Shown here in pieces: positions 52,904-61,327 of a stretch of 64,000 bases of DNA (position 1 is its first letter; each line of letters opens with the position of its first letter). The notes under the pieces were generated by a model. It was not told the DNA's origin and did not search any database. It worked only from the letters and a program-made list of their open reading frames with translations. Made by a program: the position numbers and the translations under genes. This DNA is from DATKDP01 sp035546335 (GTDB lineage Bacteria > Acidobacteriota > Thermoanaerobaculia > Gp7-AA8), in contig DATKDP010000060.1 in the NCBI GenBank assembly GCA_035546335.1, positions 7,730 to 71,729 of the forward strand, written 5' to 3'.

Positions 52904-53105
52904 TGGCGGATGCGCTCTTCGTCGTACGAGGCGCGGCCGTAAGTCGCCGCGGCCTGCGCAGTTGATGAGCAGGTGATCGTACCGAGGTGTTCCGCGGCCG
53001 CGATCGCGCGGCGACACGGTGACGACGCGCATCGACTCCGAGAGCCGCTCCGCGAGGGCGGGCGCCGAGGCCCGACATACCGCCGGTGATGATCGCGACG
53101 TTCAT
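52904..53105 (-). pseudogene. Frameshifted, truncated short-chain dehydrogenase
   Basis: From ATG 53105, which overlaps the stop of the membrane-protein gene (ATGA), MNVAIITGGMSGLGA is the TGxxxGxG NAD-binding start of an SDR. The frame then shifts to ALAERLSESMRVVTVSPRDR and HLLINCAG (the NAG motif), then shifts again to TYGRASYDEERIRQIK. It is cut at 52904, the edge of the 92-base repeat, where the Tyr-x-x-x-Lys part should still follow. Two shifts and loss of the active-site half show it is dead. Confidence 0.8.
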
Positions 53106-55300
53106 GCTCGTCTCCGTCTCATGATTACCGCGCCGTTGCGTGCGTAGATCACCTCGAAACGGCGAGAGAGATACTCCCACACCAGCGGCGCGCGCGTGCG
53201 GTTGTCGATGCCGTCGATGCGCTCGGCCCAGTAGGGAAACGCGACCAGAGCGAGACGGATATGCGGGTCTCGCTCGATGGCGTCGATTACTCGGCGCTGC
53301 GCCGCCTCGCTCTCCATCATCGGTATGTCGCCGTAGCGGACCGGCGCGGGACGGTCGAGGAGGAAATAGAGGATCGGCATGTTGACGAAGTTGAAGAAGG
53401 TGTCGGCGGGATGTGTCAGCTCCGCTTCGAACACACCGCGGATGAGGTCCAATCGCGCGGCGTCTTCCTTTCGGATCAGCGCTCCGCGGGCGCGCGGGAG
53501 AGGGTACGTGGTCAGGTCGCGCCGAACGACCTCCTCACGATCCCGTACGGCGTTCGGCATCGCCTCGGCGACGTGCGGCCCGAAATGCGTCGTCGCAACG
53601 AAGACCACCGCGAGAGCGAGGGCGATCCATCGTGTGCGCCGGACCTGCCACGCGGCTGCCGCAAGCAGGAGAGGGAGCTCGAGATGGAAATAGAAATGCT
53701 GGCGCTGCGCGAACGAGATCCCGCATGCCACGATCCAGACCGCGATCGCGAGTAATGGTCCCATGCGCCGCGAAGAGTGGATCGGCGAGAGAACCAGTGC
53801 GGTCGCGAGTGCCGCCACCACGATCAGCCACGCGACGAACGGAAATACGGCCGGGTCGGCGACTGCCGCAATCACGATCTCGGGGAATGCCGCCGTCCCC
53901 ACGGGGAAGCCGAAGTTGTAGACCGGCGACAACGCGGGAATCTCGACGAAGGTCGTGCGAAGGTAGTGTCCGAGCAGCCCTCTCGCAGCCAGATAGATCG
54001 CGACGGGGATCGCGATCGCCGCAGCACCTGCCGCGGTCCATGCAAGCGCGCGAACGCGTTCCTTCGAAAACCGCAAGGCCGCGAAGCCCACGGCGGCGAT
54101 CGCATAGAGGCCGAACTCGAGACTGGTCAGCCACGCGATCGCCGCCAGAGCGCCGCCCGCAAACAACCATCGTTTGGAGCGGCAGCGCAGCGCGCGTACG
54201 GCGCACGCCAGTGCGAAGAGCGACGGGACAGGACGCGGGAAGAGAATCGCCGAGAGCTCGGCCAGCGCCGACACCGGCGCGGGCGCGAGGGAGATCGACC
54301 CGAGGACCGCGACAAATGCAATCTCCGCCGAGCCGGTCGCCGCGAGCGCGACCGCGTAGAGCGCGAGCGGGGCAAGAAGCGCGAGGCAGTATCGCGCGGT
54401 CAGCGCCGCGCCGAGCGTCGGCCCGCCTACGCGCATTCCGATCCAATCGATCACGCCATCGCTCAGCGCACCGTGCGCCGGGATCAGATCGCGATACAGC
54501 GCTTCGCCTCGCAGCATCTCCGATGCATTCATCAGACTGAATCCGTGCTCGAACAGATTCACGACCGGCGTGTTCAAACCGGCGAGGAGATGCGCGTAGA
54601 GCACGACGCACAACGGAAACGCCAGACGAACGACGCGCGCGGAGATCGGAAGGAACCGAAGTGCAAACGGAGCTGCGCACGCGATCAGCAGCGCCATCGC
54701 GGCATCCGCGGGGTAGTCACCGGACGTCATCCGCAGCTCGAAGAGCAGTGCGACCGGTGCGGCGATGAAGGCGACCCCCTTCCCGACAAGGAGCCGCACT
54801 CCGACAATCAACGATGCCGCGAGAATCGCGCACGCGACTGGCTGCAACTGGATGAAAATCTCGAGCACCGCGAGATGAGCCGCAAGAAACGAAGGGACGA
54901 GAAGGACGTCCTCACGGCTCCAGCGGGGGTCGTAATCCTGCAGACGCGCGAAGAGACCGACGGCCGCGCCGGGAACCAGCGTGAGCGCGATGCCGCCGCC
55001 CTCGAGCGCAAGCCACGGCGTGAGAATCAACGCGATGCACGAGGCGCGCACCGCCCACGGCCGCGCCGTGATGAATCGACCCGCGAGAATGCGTCCGCCG
55101 ATGGCGCCGGCGAACGCGAGAAGCACGAGCGCGACGATCAGAATGTACGGCCCGCGCGCATCCAGACCATGCGCGGTCATGTATCCAGGAAGCTGACCGG
55201 GCGGAGCGGGTCGGCGCAGGAAGGGGAGGACGGCGAATGCCGTGGAGAGGCCCCACACCGCGCCGGCGGCGGTAAACAGTCGCCTCCGCATGGGCCGCAT
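53102..55300 (-). CDS. Large polytopic membrane protein, GT-C-like
   Basis: 732 residues from ATG 55300 (MRPMRRRLFT). About 15 membrane helices, with a soluble C-terminal 150 residues. HGFSLMNASEMLRGEALYRD, followed by IPAHGALSDGVIDWIGMRVG, resembles the acidic first loop of GT-C-type transferases (an E-x-x-x-G-E-x-L-Y-R-D pattern common in such proteins). The C-terminal part has HPADTFFNFVNMPILYFLLD. The family cannot be named with certainty. The downstream SDR, coupled by ATGA, is broken, so the pair came in together. Flanked by the repeats at 52812 and 55781. Confidence 0.7.
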   Translation of the reverse strand: MRPMRRRLFTAAGAVWGLSTAFAVLPFLRRPAPPGQLPGYMTAHGLDARGPYILIVALVLLAFAGAIGGRILAGRFITARPWAVRASCIALILTPWLALEGGGIALTLVPGAAVGLFARLQDYDPRWSREDVLLVPSFLAAHLAVLEIFIQLQPVACAILAASLIVGVRLLVGKGVAFIAAPVALLFELRMTSGDYPADAAMALLIACAAPFALRFLPISARVVRLAFPLCVVLYAHLLAGLNTPVVNLFEHGFSLMNASEMLRGEALYRDLIPAHGALSDGVIDWIGMRVGGPTLGAALTARYCLALLAPLALYAVALAATGSAEIAFVAVLGSISLAPAPVSALAELSAILFPRPVPSLFALACAVRALRCRSKRWLFAGGALAAIAWLTSLEFGLYAIAAVGFAALRFSKERVRALAWTAAGAAAIAIPVAIYLAARGLLGHYLRTTFVEIPALSPVYNFGFPVGTAAFPEIVIAAVADPAVFPFVAWLIVVAALATALVLSPIHSSRRMGPLLAIAVWIVACGISFAQRQHFYFHLELPLLLAAAAWQVRRTRWIALALAVVFVATTHFGPHVAEAMPNAVRDREEVVRRDLTTYPLPRARGALIRKEDAARLDLIRGVFEAELTHPADTFFNFVNMPILYFLLDRPAPVRYGDIPMMESEAAQRRVIDAIERDPHIRLALVAFPYWAERIDGIDNRTRAPLVWEYLSRRFEVIYARNGAVIMRRRRA

Positions 55301-55317
55301 TATGGCAAAGTCTCGTC

Positions 55318-55420
55318 GTGCAACTTTCGCTGCGCCCTTCCACGGCAATCACCACGCTCGCGCTCATCGGCGGAGGCGAGTTTTCGTTCGGCGAGACGCG
55401 TGAGATCGATGTCACGGATA
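55318..55420 (+). pseudogene. N-terminal fragment of a cyanophycinase-like / class I amidotransferase-like gene
   Basis: The first 30 codons read TTLALIGGGEFSFGETREID, which matches the start of type-1 glutamine-amidotransferase-like (cyanophycinase family) proteins. Sense is lost after VTDRNFHSES. It is divergent from the membrane protein, 17 bases from its start. From 55420 to 55780 nothing can be supported. A minus-strand frame there has FRRDLLANYWTEEEEEDIVL but no family match. Confidence 0.6.
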
Positions 55421-55780
55421 GGAATTTTCATTCTGAGTCTCGGGAGATTCTTGCATTTTTGCGGGCACGATGGTCTGACTGGGCGGGATTGTATTGCGGT
55501 TTCGGGCTCCTGCCCACTCTCCGTATGCCGAATCCTCGAGGAGCCCTCGTCCGAGGACGATGTCGCGTCGGTGCGCGTTCGGCGCGGGTCGACTCCTTCG
55601 CGGCGGAACCGGCCGCCCCGCCGGAGATTTCTCACCGTGCAGCGAAGCGGCCGCTCCCCCAGGGCGCCGTCCGGATCGCTGGAGAGGACGATGTCCTCTT
55701 CCTCTTCTTCGGTCCAGTAGTTCGCCAGCAGATCGCGGCGGAACTCGAGCGCGGCCGACTCAGCTGCCATGCGGAAGCCG

Positions 55781-55872
55781 CCAGGGGCGAAACGATGCTT
55801 AAGCACGTTCAAGCGGATTGATCCCGAGTGCGCTACCTTGCGCTCATGAGAACGATTCGGCTTCTTTTGATT
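55781..55872 (+). repeat. 92-bp direct repeat, copy 2
   Basis: The partner of 52812-52903. It spans the upstream region and first nine codons of the gene at 55846. The two copies bracket 2.9 kb containing the SDR relic, the membrane protein and the cyanophycinase-like relic. Confidence 0.85.
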
Positions 55873-56436
55873 CTCACCACCGCTCTTTGCGCGTGCAGTA
55901 CACCACACCCCGATCGAGAGATCCGGAACGTCGGCGATGAGTTTCTGAAAGCATACAACAGCGGTTCGTTCGAGGCCCTCACTGCCTTCTTCACGCGCCA
56001 CGCGGAAGCGGGTCGCCAGGATGAGGCGCCCGGGCGAGCGCAATGGGTTCGCTCTTTTGTTTGGCAACCGATCAGGACCCTGCGCGTGAGCTCCCACGCC
56101 CAGCCCTCGCCGAGTGAAATTACGTATCTGGGTAATTCAGTCGTGACCGACGCCTGGTATCGCTTCTCCCTCGAGATCGATGCAGATACGGGCGGCGTGA
56201 GCTTTGGATTCGAAAGCGCCGCGCCACCCTCCACGCCGCAGCCGCGGCTGACCGCGGCGGAAGCAGCGCTCCAGATCCACAGGTACGTCGACAGAGTGTG
56301 CGAGGCCGGCGTCTTTTCGGGCGCCATTCTCGTAGCGAGGGATGGGGCGCCGGTTGTGACGCGCGCCTGCACCTCCGATCTGCACGTCGTGATTCGCCAT
56401 GAGCTTCAGAGTAGAATGATTCCGAGCCATGAGTAA
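55846..56436 (+). pseudogene. Truncated lipoprotein with the start of a serine hydrolase domain
   Basis: From ATG 55846 a lipoprotein signal (RTIRLLLILTTALCACS, lipobox Cys16) leads into a DUF-like domain that resembles NTF2-type sensors (VGDEFLKAYNSGSFEALTAF). Near residue 135 it enters ALQIHRYVDRVCEAGVFSGA followed by ILVARDGAPVV, the beginning of a beta-lactamase-like serine hydrolase. It then stops after 25 further codons, before the SxxK motif. The catalytic domain is lost. It may still be expressed as a short lipoprotein. Confidence 0.65.
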
Positions 56437-56585
56437 TCGGCGAATCGATCGGCGGCCGATGGGCAGCAGGATGCCGTTTCGGTTCTGGAGCGCCGACGAG
56501 CGGCCGCTCGGTGACCCCGGTTGGATTGCATTTGCGGGGAGGCGGCGGGTCGCACGGCTCCTGTTCGCGTACAGTTTGAGTCTGC

Positions 56586-59243
56586 ATGTCTGATCCTGTG
56601 ATCGGCCGCTCGTTCGGACCGTACTGCGTCACCGCGCTGCTGGGAAAAGGCGGAATGGGCGAAGTGTACGTCGCGGTTGACGAGAGGCTCGGCCGTCGCG
56701 TCGCGCTCAAGTTCCTTCCTGACCGGGCCACCGAGGAGCGACGAGCGCGATTCACTGCGGAGGCGCGCGCAGCGTCTGCGCTTCATCATCCCAACATCGT
56801 CACCATCTTCGACGTAGGAACGGCGGACGGACGCGACTACCTGGCGATGGAGCTGGTCGAGGGAGAGTCGCTGCGAGGCGTGCTCGAGTCGCGACGTCTG
56901 ACGATTCAACGGTGCGTCGAGATCGCCTCCGACATCGCCGCCGCGCTGGCGGCCGGTCACGCTGCCGGCATCGTTCATCGCGACGTGAAGCCGGAGAACA
57001 TCGTCATCACCTCGAGCGGACAGGCAAAACTGCTCGACTACGGCTTGGCGAAGATCATTGCGCCGCCCGTCGCGCCCGGCATGCGGTCGAGCACGATGAA
57101 ACTGGGGCCGCAGCCGACCGAGCCGGGCATGCTTCTCGGAACAATCGCGTACATGTCGCCCGAGCAGGCCGAAGGGAGCGCGGTCGATCATCGGAGCGAC
57201 ATTTTTTCCCTCGGTGCGGTCTTCTACGAGATGCTCGCCGGCCGGCCTCCGTTCACCGGCAAATCGAGCGTCGACGTGCTCCACAAGATCATCGCAGTCG
57301 AGCCGCCGCCTGTGCACTCGCTCAATCCGAAGCTCCCGCCGCGCGTCAACGACATCCTGGACAAGGCGCTTGCAAAGGACCCTGTCTGGCGGTACGCGTC
57401 CGCCGCCGACTTTCGCCTCGACCTTTTGCGGATGAATCGCGGTGAGGGACAGCCGCTGAAGATCCGAACGACGCCTTCAGCGGCCCTGACACTCTCACTG
57501 CTCGTGCTCACCGTTGCACTGGCAGCCCTCGCGGCGTGGCAGTGGAGGAGGACCCGCGTCGCGACCACAACAGCGCAACGAGACGTCCGTCTGGCGCAGT
57601 TGACCGACGATCCCGGATACGAAGGCGACCCCACCTTCTCTCCCGATGCGCAGACGATCGCCTACACCTCTGATCGCAGCGGCAACTTCGAGATCTATCT
57701 GAAGCAGATCTCCGGAGGTCCCGATGTGAATCTGACCAATGATCCGGCAGACGACGTGCAGCCATCGTTCTCGCCCGATGGAAAACAGATCGCATTCGTC
57801 TCTGGCCGATCGAGCAAAACCCGCCTGATCTACCGAAATCCAAACACGCCCCTCCTCGGCGGCGACATCTGGGTGATGTCAGCTCTCGGCGGCACGCCAC
57901 GAAAGGTCGCCGAAGAGGGGAACTTCCCGTCGTGGTCGCCCGATGGGAAGTCGATTCTCTTCACGGCCGGCCCCTGGAACGGCCAGCGGATCTATCGCGT
58001 CCCCACGACCGGCGGAAAGCCCGTGGAGGTGCCAGTCCGATTCGCCGCACCACATCTCTTTCTGTTCCATCCGCACTACTCACCTGATGGCAAGTGGATC
58101 GTCTATGGGGCGCAGGGCGACAACATCTACCTCGTTCCCGCAACGGGCGGAGCGGAGACCCTCGTCGCAGGGGGAAGGACACCAGCCTGGAATCGGGCGA
58201 CGAATGCAATCATCTACTCGAGAGCGGACAGAAATTTCTCGTTGTGGCAGATCCCGTTCGATACCGCGTCGGGACGCGCCGGGGCTCAACACCCGCTCAC
58301 AGTGGGCCGCGGCCGGGACATTCAAGCCTCAGTGGCCCCGGATGGGAAGTCGATTGCATTCGCGGCGGAAAATTTCTCATTCAACATCGAGCGGCTTCCC
58401 TTCGACGAGGAATCGGGCAAGGTGCTGGGACCTCCGGAGCCGATCACTCGCGGTCACCAGACGAACTACTTTTTTTCGATCGCGCCCGACAGCCGCTCGG
58501 TCGTGTATGAATCGATGCGAGGGAGGGAACGTCACCTCTGGCGCGCCGATATCGGCAAGCCAGCGATCCAACTGACCGGAGACCCGGAGCTCGATGATCG
58601 CCAGCCGGCCTGGAGTCCCGACGGAACACGAATTGCGTTTCTCCGCCGGCCCGCCGGGACCGAAGGCGACCCTCCACCGACCGTCTATGTCATGCGTGCA
58701 GACGGTGGCGACCCCCAACCGCTCGTGAAGGGCCACGGCTTTCTGGCCTGGACTCCCGACAGCCGCGGCATCGGCTACTGGAATGCCGACGACAAGCAAG
58801 CCTATGTGCTCGATCTCTCGACCGGCCGTTCGCGACCACTGACCGCGGAAGCGGCAGTGCGAAGCGGGATGCAATTCAGTCCCGACGGCCAGTGGATGAC
58901 GTTTCAAAGCCTCGGAACCCATGACGGATCGACCGACGTTCGCGCCGTCAACCTCGAGGGGGGACCAGCATTCGATGTCGTCGCTACGCCGCGAGAAGAC
59001 TTCCACCCGTGGTTCTCCCCCTCCGGCCGGTGGGTCTATGCGCAGTTCGATCACAAGAATATCGTCCGCGTTCCCGGCCCTGCACAGCAGTGGAGAAAGG
59101 CGACGGCGCAGCAGGTGACCTTTTTCCCCGAATCGAACCTCTACATTGAACAGCCGCAGATGTCGGCAGACGGGAAGTGGATCTACTACTCGCGGGGCAA
59201 CATCACTGCGGATTTGTGGGTGCTGCGCCTCGGAATCCGCTAG
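56586..59243 (+). CDS. Receptor-like Ser/Thr kinase with PD40/TolB-like propeller
   Basis: 885 residues. The kinase domain is at about 12-280: GKGGMGEV loop, Lys42, catalytic Asp133 in HRDVKPEN, but DYG (151-153) in place of the usual DFG; the activation loop GTIAYMSPEQAEGS follows. A single helix lies near 300-322 (LTLSLLVLTVALAALAAW). The outside is a beta-propeller of PD40-type blades (DPTFSPDAQTIAYTSDRSGN, QPSFSPDGKQIAFVSGRS, QPAWSPDGTRIAFLRR). This layout is very common in Acidobacteriota and probably senses a ligand in the periplasm. No partner is evident beside it. Confidence 0.92.
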   Translation: MSDPVIGRSFGPYCVTALLGKGGMGEVYVAVDERLGRRVALKFLPDRATEERRARFTAEARAASALHHPNIVTIFDVGTADGRDYLAMELVEGESLRGVLESRRLTIQRCVEIASDIAAALAAGHAAGIVHRDVKPENIVITSSGQAKLLDYGLAKIIAPPVAPGMRSSTMKLGPQPTEPGMLLGTIAYMSPEQAEGSAVDHRSDIFSLGAVFYEMLAGRPPFTGKSSVDVLHKIIAVEPPPVHSLNPKLPPRVNDILDKALAKDPVWRYASAADFRLDLLRMNRGEGQPLKIRTTPSAALTLSLLVLTVALAALAAWQWRRTRVATTTAQRDVRLAQLTDDPGYEGDPTFSPDAQTIAYTSDRSGNFEIYLKQISGGPDVNLTNDPADDVQPSFSPDGKQIAFVSGRSSKTRLIYRNPNTPLLGGDIWVMSALGGTPRKVAEEGNFPSWSPDGKSILFTAGPWNGQRIYRVPTTGGKPVEVPVRFAAPHLFLFHPHYSPDGKWIVYGAQGDNIYLVPATGGAETLVAGGRTPAWNRATNAIIYSRADRNFSLWQIPFDTASGRAGAQHPLTVGRGRDIQASVAPDGKSIAFAAENFSFNIERLPFDEESGKVLGPPEPITRGHQTNYFFSIAPDSRSVVYESMRGRERHLWRADIGKPAIQLTGDPELDDRQPAWSPDGTRIAFLRRPAGTEGDPPPTVYVMRADGGDPQPLVKGHGFLAWTPDSRGIGYWNADDKQAYVLDLSTGRSRPLTAEAAVRSGMQFSPDGQWMTFQSLGTHDGSTDVRAVNLEGGPAFDVVATPREDFHPWFSPSGRWVYAQFDHKNIVRVPGPAQQWRKATAQQVTFFPESNLYIEQPQMSADGKWIYYSRGNITADLWVLRLGIR

Positions 59244-59370
59244 CCCGCAGATCGAGCTCTGAACGGCCGCCGGAGATCATCTGACACATCAACACGCGCG
59301 GCTCCCGACGAGCAGGGAACATCGGGAAGACGGAAACGGGAGTCGCGTGCCCGAAGTCAGACGAGTCTTC

Positions 59371-59922
59371 TCATTGCGTCGCGGCGATGATTCGCTTCCA
59401 GAGCTCGCGAGCATCATCAGGCAGATCGGCGATCCTCTCATCGACCTCGCGAATGAGTGCCTCGCGGAGGCCGACAGCGAGCAGACGAATGATGTCCTGC
59501 TGGTCGATAGGCCCGCCGGCGGCGAGCTTGAGGAGAATCAGATCGGCGGTACGCGGCACGCGAAGCGGCGTTCCCTGAACATCGGCCAGCTCGGCGCGTT
59601 CGATCACGCCCTGTTCCCATTTCCATCGGCCGACGACGAGGTCGATCCGATCAGGGGCCGCTCCGATTCGAACGACGCCCGCCAACGGATCGTCGGAGTC
59701 TCCTTTGTGGATGACGACCTCGACGCCGTCGTTCTGCAGAGCGGTCCACAGGGAAGGGCTCAGCACACGCACCTCGGTCGTGAAGAGATCCAGATCGAAC
59801 GTCGAGCGCGGTGCGCCCCGAGCGGCGACCGCCACCGCGCCGATCACCGCATACGGCGTGCCGAGCGCGTCGAGAATATCCAGGACCCGGCTCGCGATCA
59901 CTCGAGTCACCCTTGCATGCAT
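59371..59922 (-). CDS. Nucleotidyltransferase-fold protein, toxin-like, module 2
   Basis: 183 residues. LDALGTPYAVIGAVAVAARG is followed by STFDLDLFTTE with the paired acids of the Pol-beta fold, and by RIDLVVGRWKWEQGVIERAE. Like the gene at 42938 it fits the MNT/AbiEii-like/DUF6036 class. Its start overlaps the small gene upstream by 16 bases. The two modules differ widely in sequence, so they are not a recent duplication. Confidence 0.82.
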   Translation of the reverse strand: MHARVTRVIASRVLDILDALGTPYAVIGAVAVAARGAPRSTFDLDLFTTEVRVLSPSLWTALQNDGVEVVIHKGDSDDPLAGVVRIGAAPDRIDLVVGRWKWEQGVIERAELADVQGTPLRVPRTADLILLKLAAGGPIDQQDIIRLLAVGLREALIREVDERIADLPDDARELWKRIIAATQ

Positions 59923-60122
59923 CTCGAGAAACGACGGCCGGCCTGGTGCGAGCGTCGAATCGCGTCGAGCGCGGTCTGCCGGTCGACACGCTGGAATGCC
60001 AGGTAGATCTGCAGGTCACGCTCTCCGAGCTCGAAGGCCAGCGCCACCCGCTCACCCGGCGTCATCCGCCGGATTTCCTCCATCTGCTCCGCGCGCAGCA
60101 TTTCGGCCACCTTCGATCGCAT
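59907..60122 (-). CDS. Small partner protein of nucleotidyltransferase module 2
   Basis: 71 residues from ATG 60122. AEMLRAEQMEEIRRMTPGER is followed by VALAFELGERDLQIYLAFQR; the T-P-x-x-R-V-A pattern matches FDELTPDQRVAAVADC in the partner of module 1. It probably acts as antitoxin or cofactor for the nucleotidyltransferase it overlaps. Here the reading frame is intact. Confidence 0.7.
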   Translation of the reverse strand: MRSKVAEMLRAEQMEEIRRMTPGERVALAFELGERDLQIYLAFQRVDRQTALDAIRRSHQAGRRFSRCMQG

Positions 60123-60708
60123 GGTTTGGAGTATACGGCAGACGGCGACCGGCGGTGACGGAATGACCGCGATTCCCGGGACGAAGGAGGCGGGCAACAG
60201 CACCGCCACGTCTCATGGTCTTTCCCGTGGGCAACGTGTCGGTGAAGGCGACGCCGTGAAGCCGTGCCGCTGGGATTCGTGAGCGAGATGGTGAGGCTGG
60301 TTCCTCCCGGTGCGATCGAGTCGGGGCGGGACGCTGTACTCAGCAACGCGCAGCGCCGGTACGCCGCAGCTCGGTCCAGTGCGGCAGCTCGAAATAGCCC
60401 TTCGCGTAGACATGGCAGACGCCGCGCAGCACGCCGTCCAGCGCGCCGTTCAGCGAATCGTCTTCGCGGCGCAGATGAAACTCGAGCTGCGAGGGGCCGT
60501 GATAGCCTGCGTGAACGTCGAGAATGCCTTCCGTGGTCCCGGTTCCAGTGGTTCAGTATGCGAATTGCCGGCGTCGAGCTTCGAAAAATCCACGAGGTGC
60601 TCGACGTTCCGGAAGCCGAGACGCATGGGCTCCTGCGTGTCGCGTGTTCGATGGTGGCGTGCGCTCGCGGCCTCCGGACCGGAGCGCCGTCCCTCAGCGC
60701 GCATTCCC
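60123..60708. pseudogene. Unresolved gene debris
   Basis: No whole gene. On the minus strand 60340-60531 reads EGILDVHAGYHGPSQLEFHL, then NGALDGVLRGVCHVYAKGYF and a stop after HWTELRRTGAARC. That is protein-like but of no family I recognise. A separate frame around 60600 has MRLGFRNVEHLVDFSKLD. Two frames and no start indicate decay. Confidence 0.4.
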
Positions 60709-60960
60709 TCAGCGATCCATCGAATCTTCTTCCGCCGGCGCCAGGTCCGGCGCTCCGCGGAGATACCGCATCAGGTCTGCAGGCCTAGCCTCTGCCGCGC
60801 GGCGCCGAAGGAGCACTTCCGCCGTCTCCAGCGCGCCGACCTTCTCCGCGACGGCAACTGCGATGAATTGGTTGAGAGAGACTCCATCGGCTTTTGCCAG
60901 TCGAGCCGCCGCCTCCTTCACCGACTTCGGCATCTTCAAGGGATATGCGCTCTTGCTCAT
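60709..60960 (-). CDS. RHH/HicB-like antitoxin, copy 2
   Basis: 83 residues from ATG 60960, overlapping the stop of the PIN remnant (ATGA). SAYPLKMPKSVKEAAARLAK is followed by ADGVSLNQFIAVAVAEKVGA, a ribbon-helix-helix. Related to but clearly diverged from copy 1 at 52099-52374, which has SLRLPESLHRKL and EGVSINQLISSAVAEKMSA. Confidence 0.78.
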   Translation of the reverse strand: MSKSAYPLKMPKSVKEAAARLAKADGVSLNQFIAVAVAEKVGALETAEVLLRRRAAEARPADLMRYLRGAPDLAPAEEDSMDR

Positions 60961-61170
60961 CGTTTGATCTCCTTCAGACACTGCTGCGGCGCGACGACAC
61001 GAAGGTCGAACCTGGCTGCCGCGTGCTCAAAGTCGCGAACGTTGTGGGTGATGAGCGCGTCCGCCTGCCCGTTCGCTGCGGCCTCCAGGACGAGCTCGTC
61101 GGATGGATCGGGAAGTTGCGGCCGCCACCGGAAGTGAACCTCGACCGGCTCGGCCGCGCTTGCGGATCCA
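60957..61170 (-). pseudogene. N-terminally truncated PIN toxin, copy 2
   Basis: The readable part is AEPVEVHFRWRPQLPDPSDE, ADALITHNVRDFEHAAARFD and LRVVAPQQCLKEIKR. The residues correspond to the same C-terminal portion kept in copy 1 (51890-52111). The frame stays open upstream through IIVSPNGQPRRVTIRGLRSR up to about 61320, but that part does not look like PIN. The first catalytic Asp is absent. Confidence 0.7.
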
Positions 61171-61327
61171 GCTTCTATTCGGAACCGACGAGAGCGCAGA
61201 CCGCGAATCGTAACTCTCCGCGGCTGGCCATTCGGAGAGACGATGATCACCGCACCGCCCTCCACCGCGACATCGTCAGCATCGAATCGATCACAGGTTA
61301 CGAGTTCGCCAGAGGCAGATCTGCCGA

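Noticed and set aside
53777..55720. A 647-codon plus-strand open frame
   Set aside because: It is the antisense of the large membrane protein. The charged, Arg/Glu/Asp-rich product is what hydrophobic codons give in reverse.
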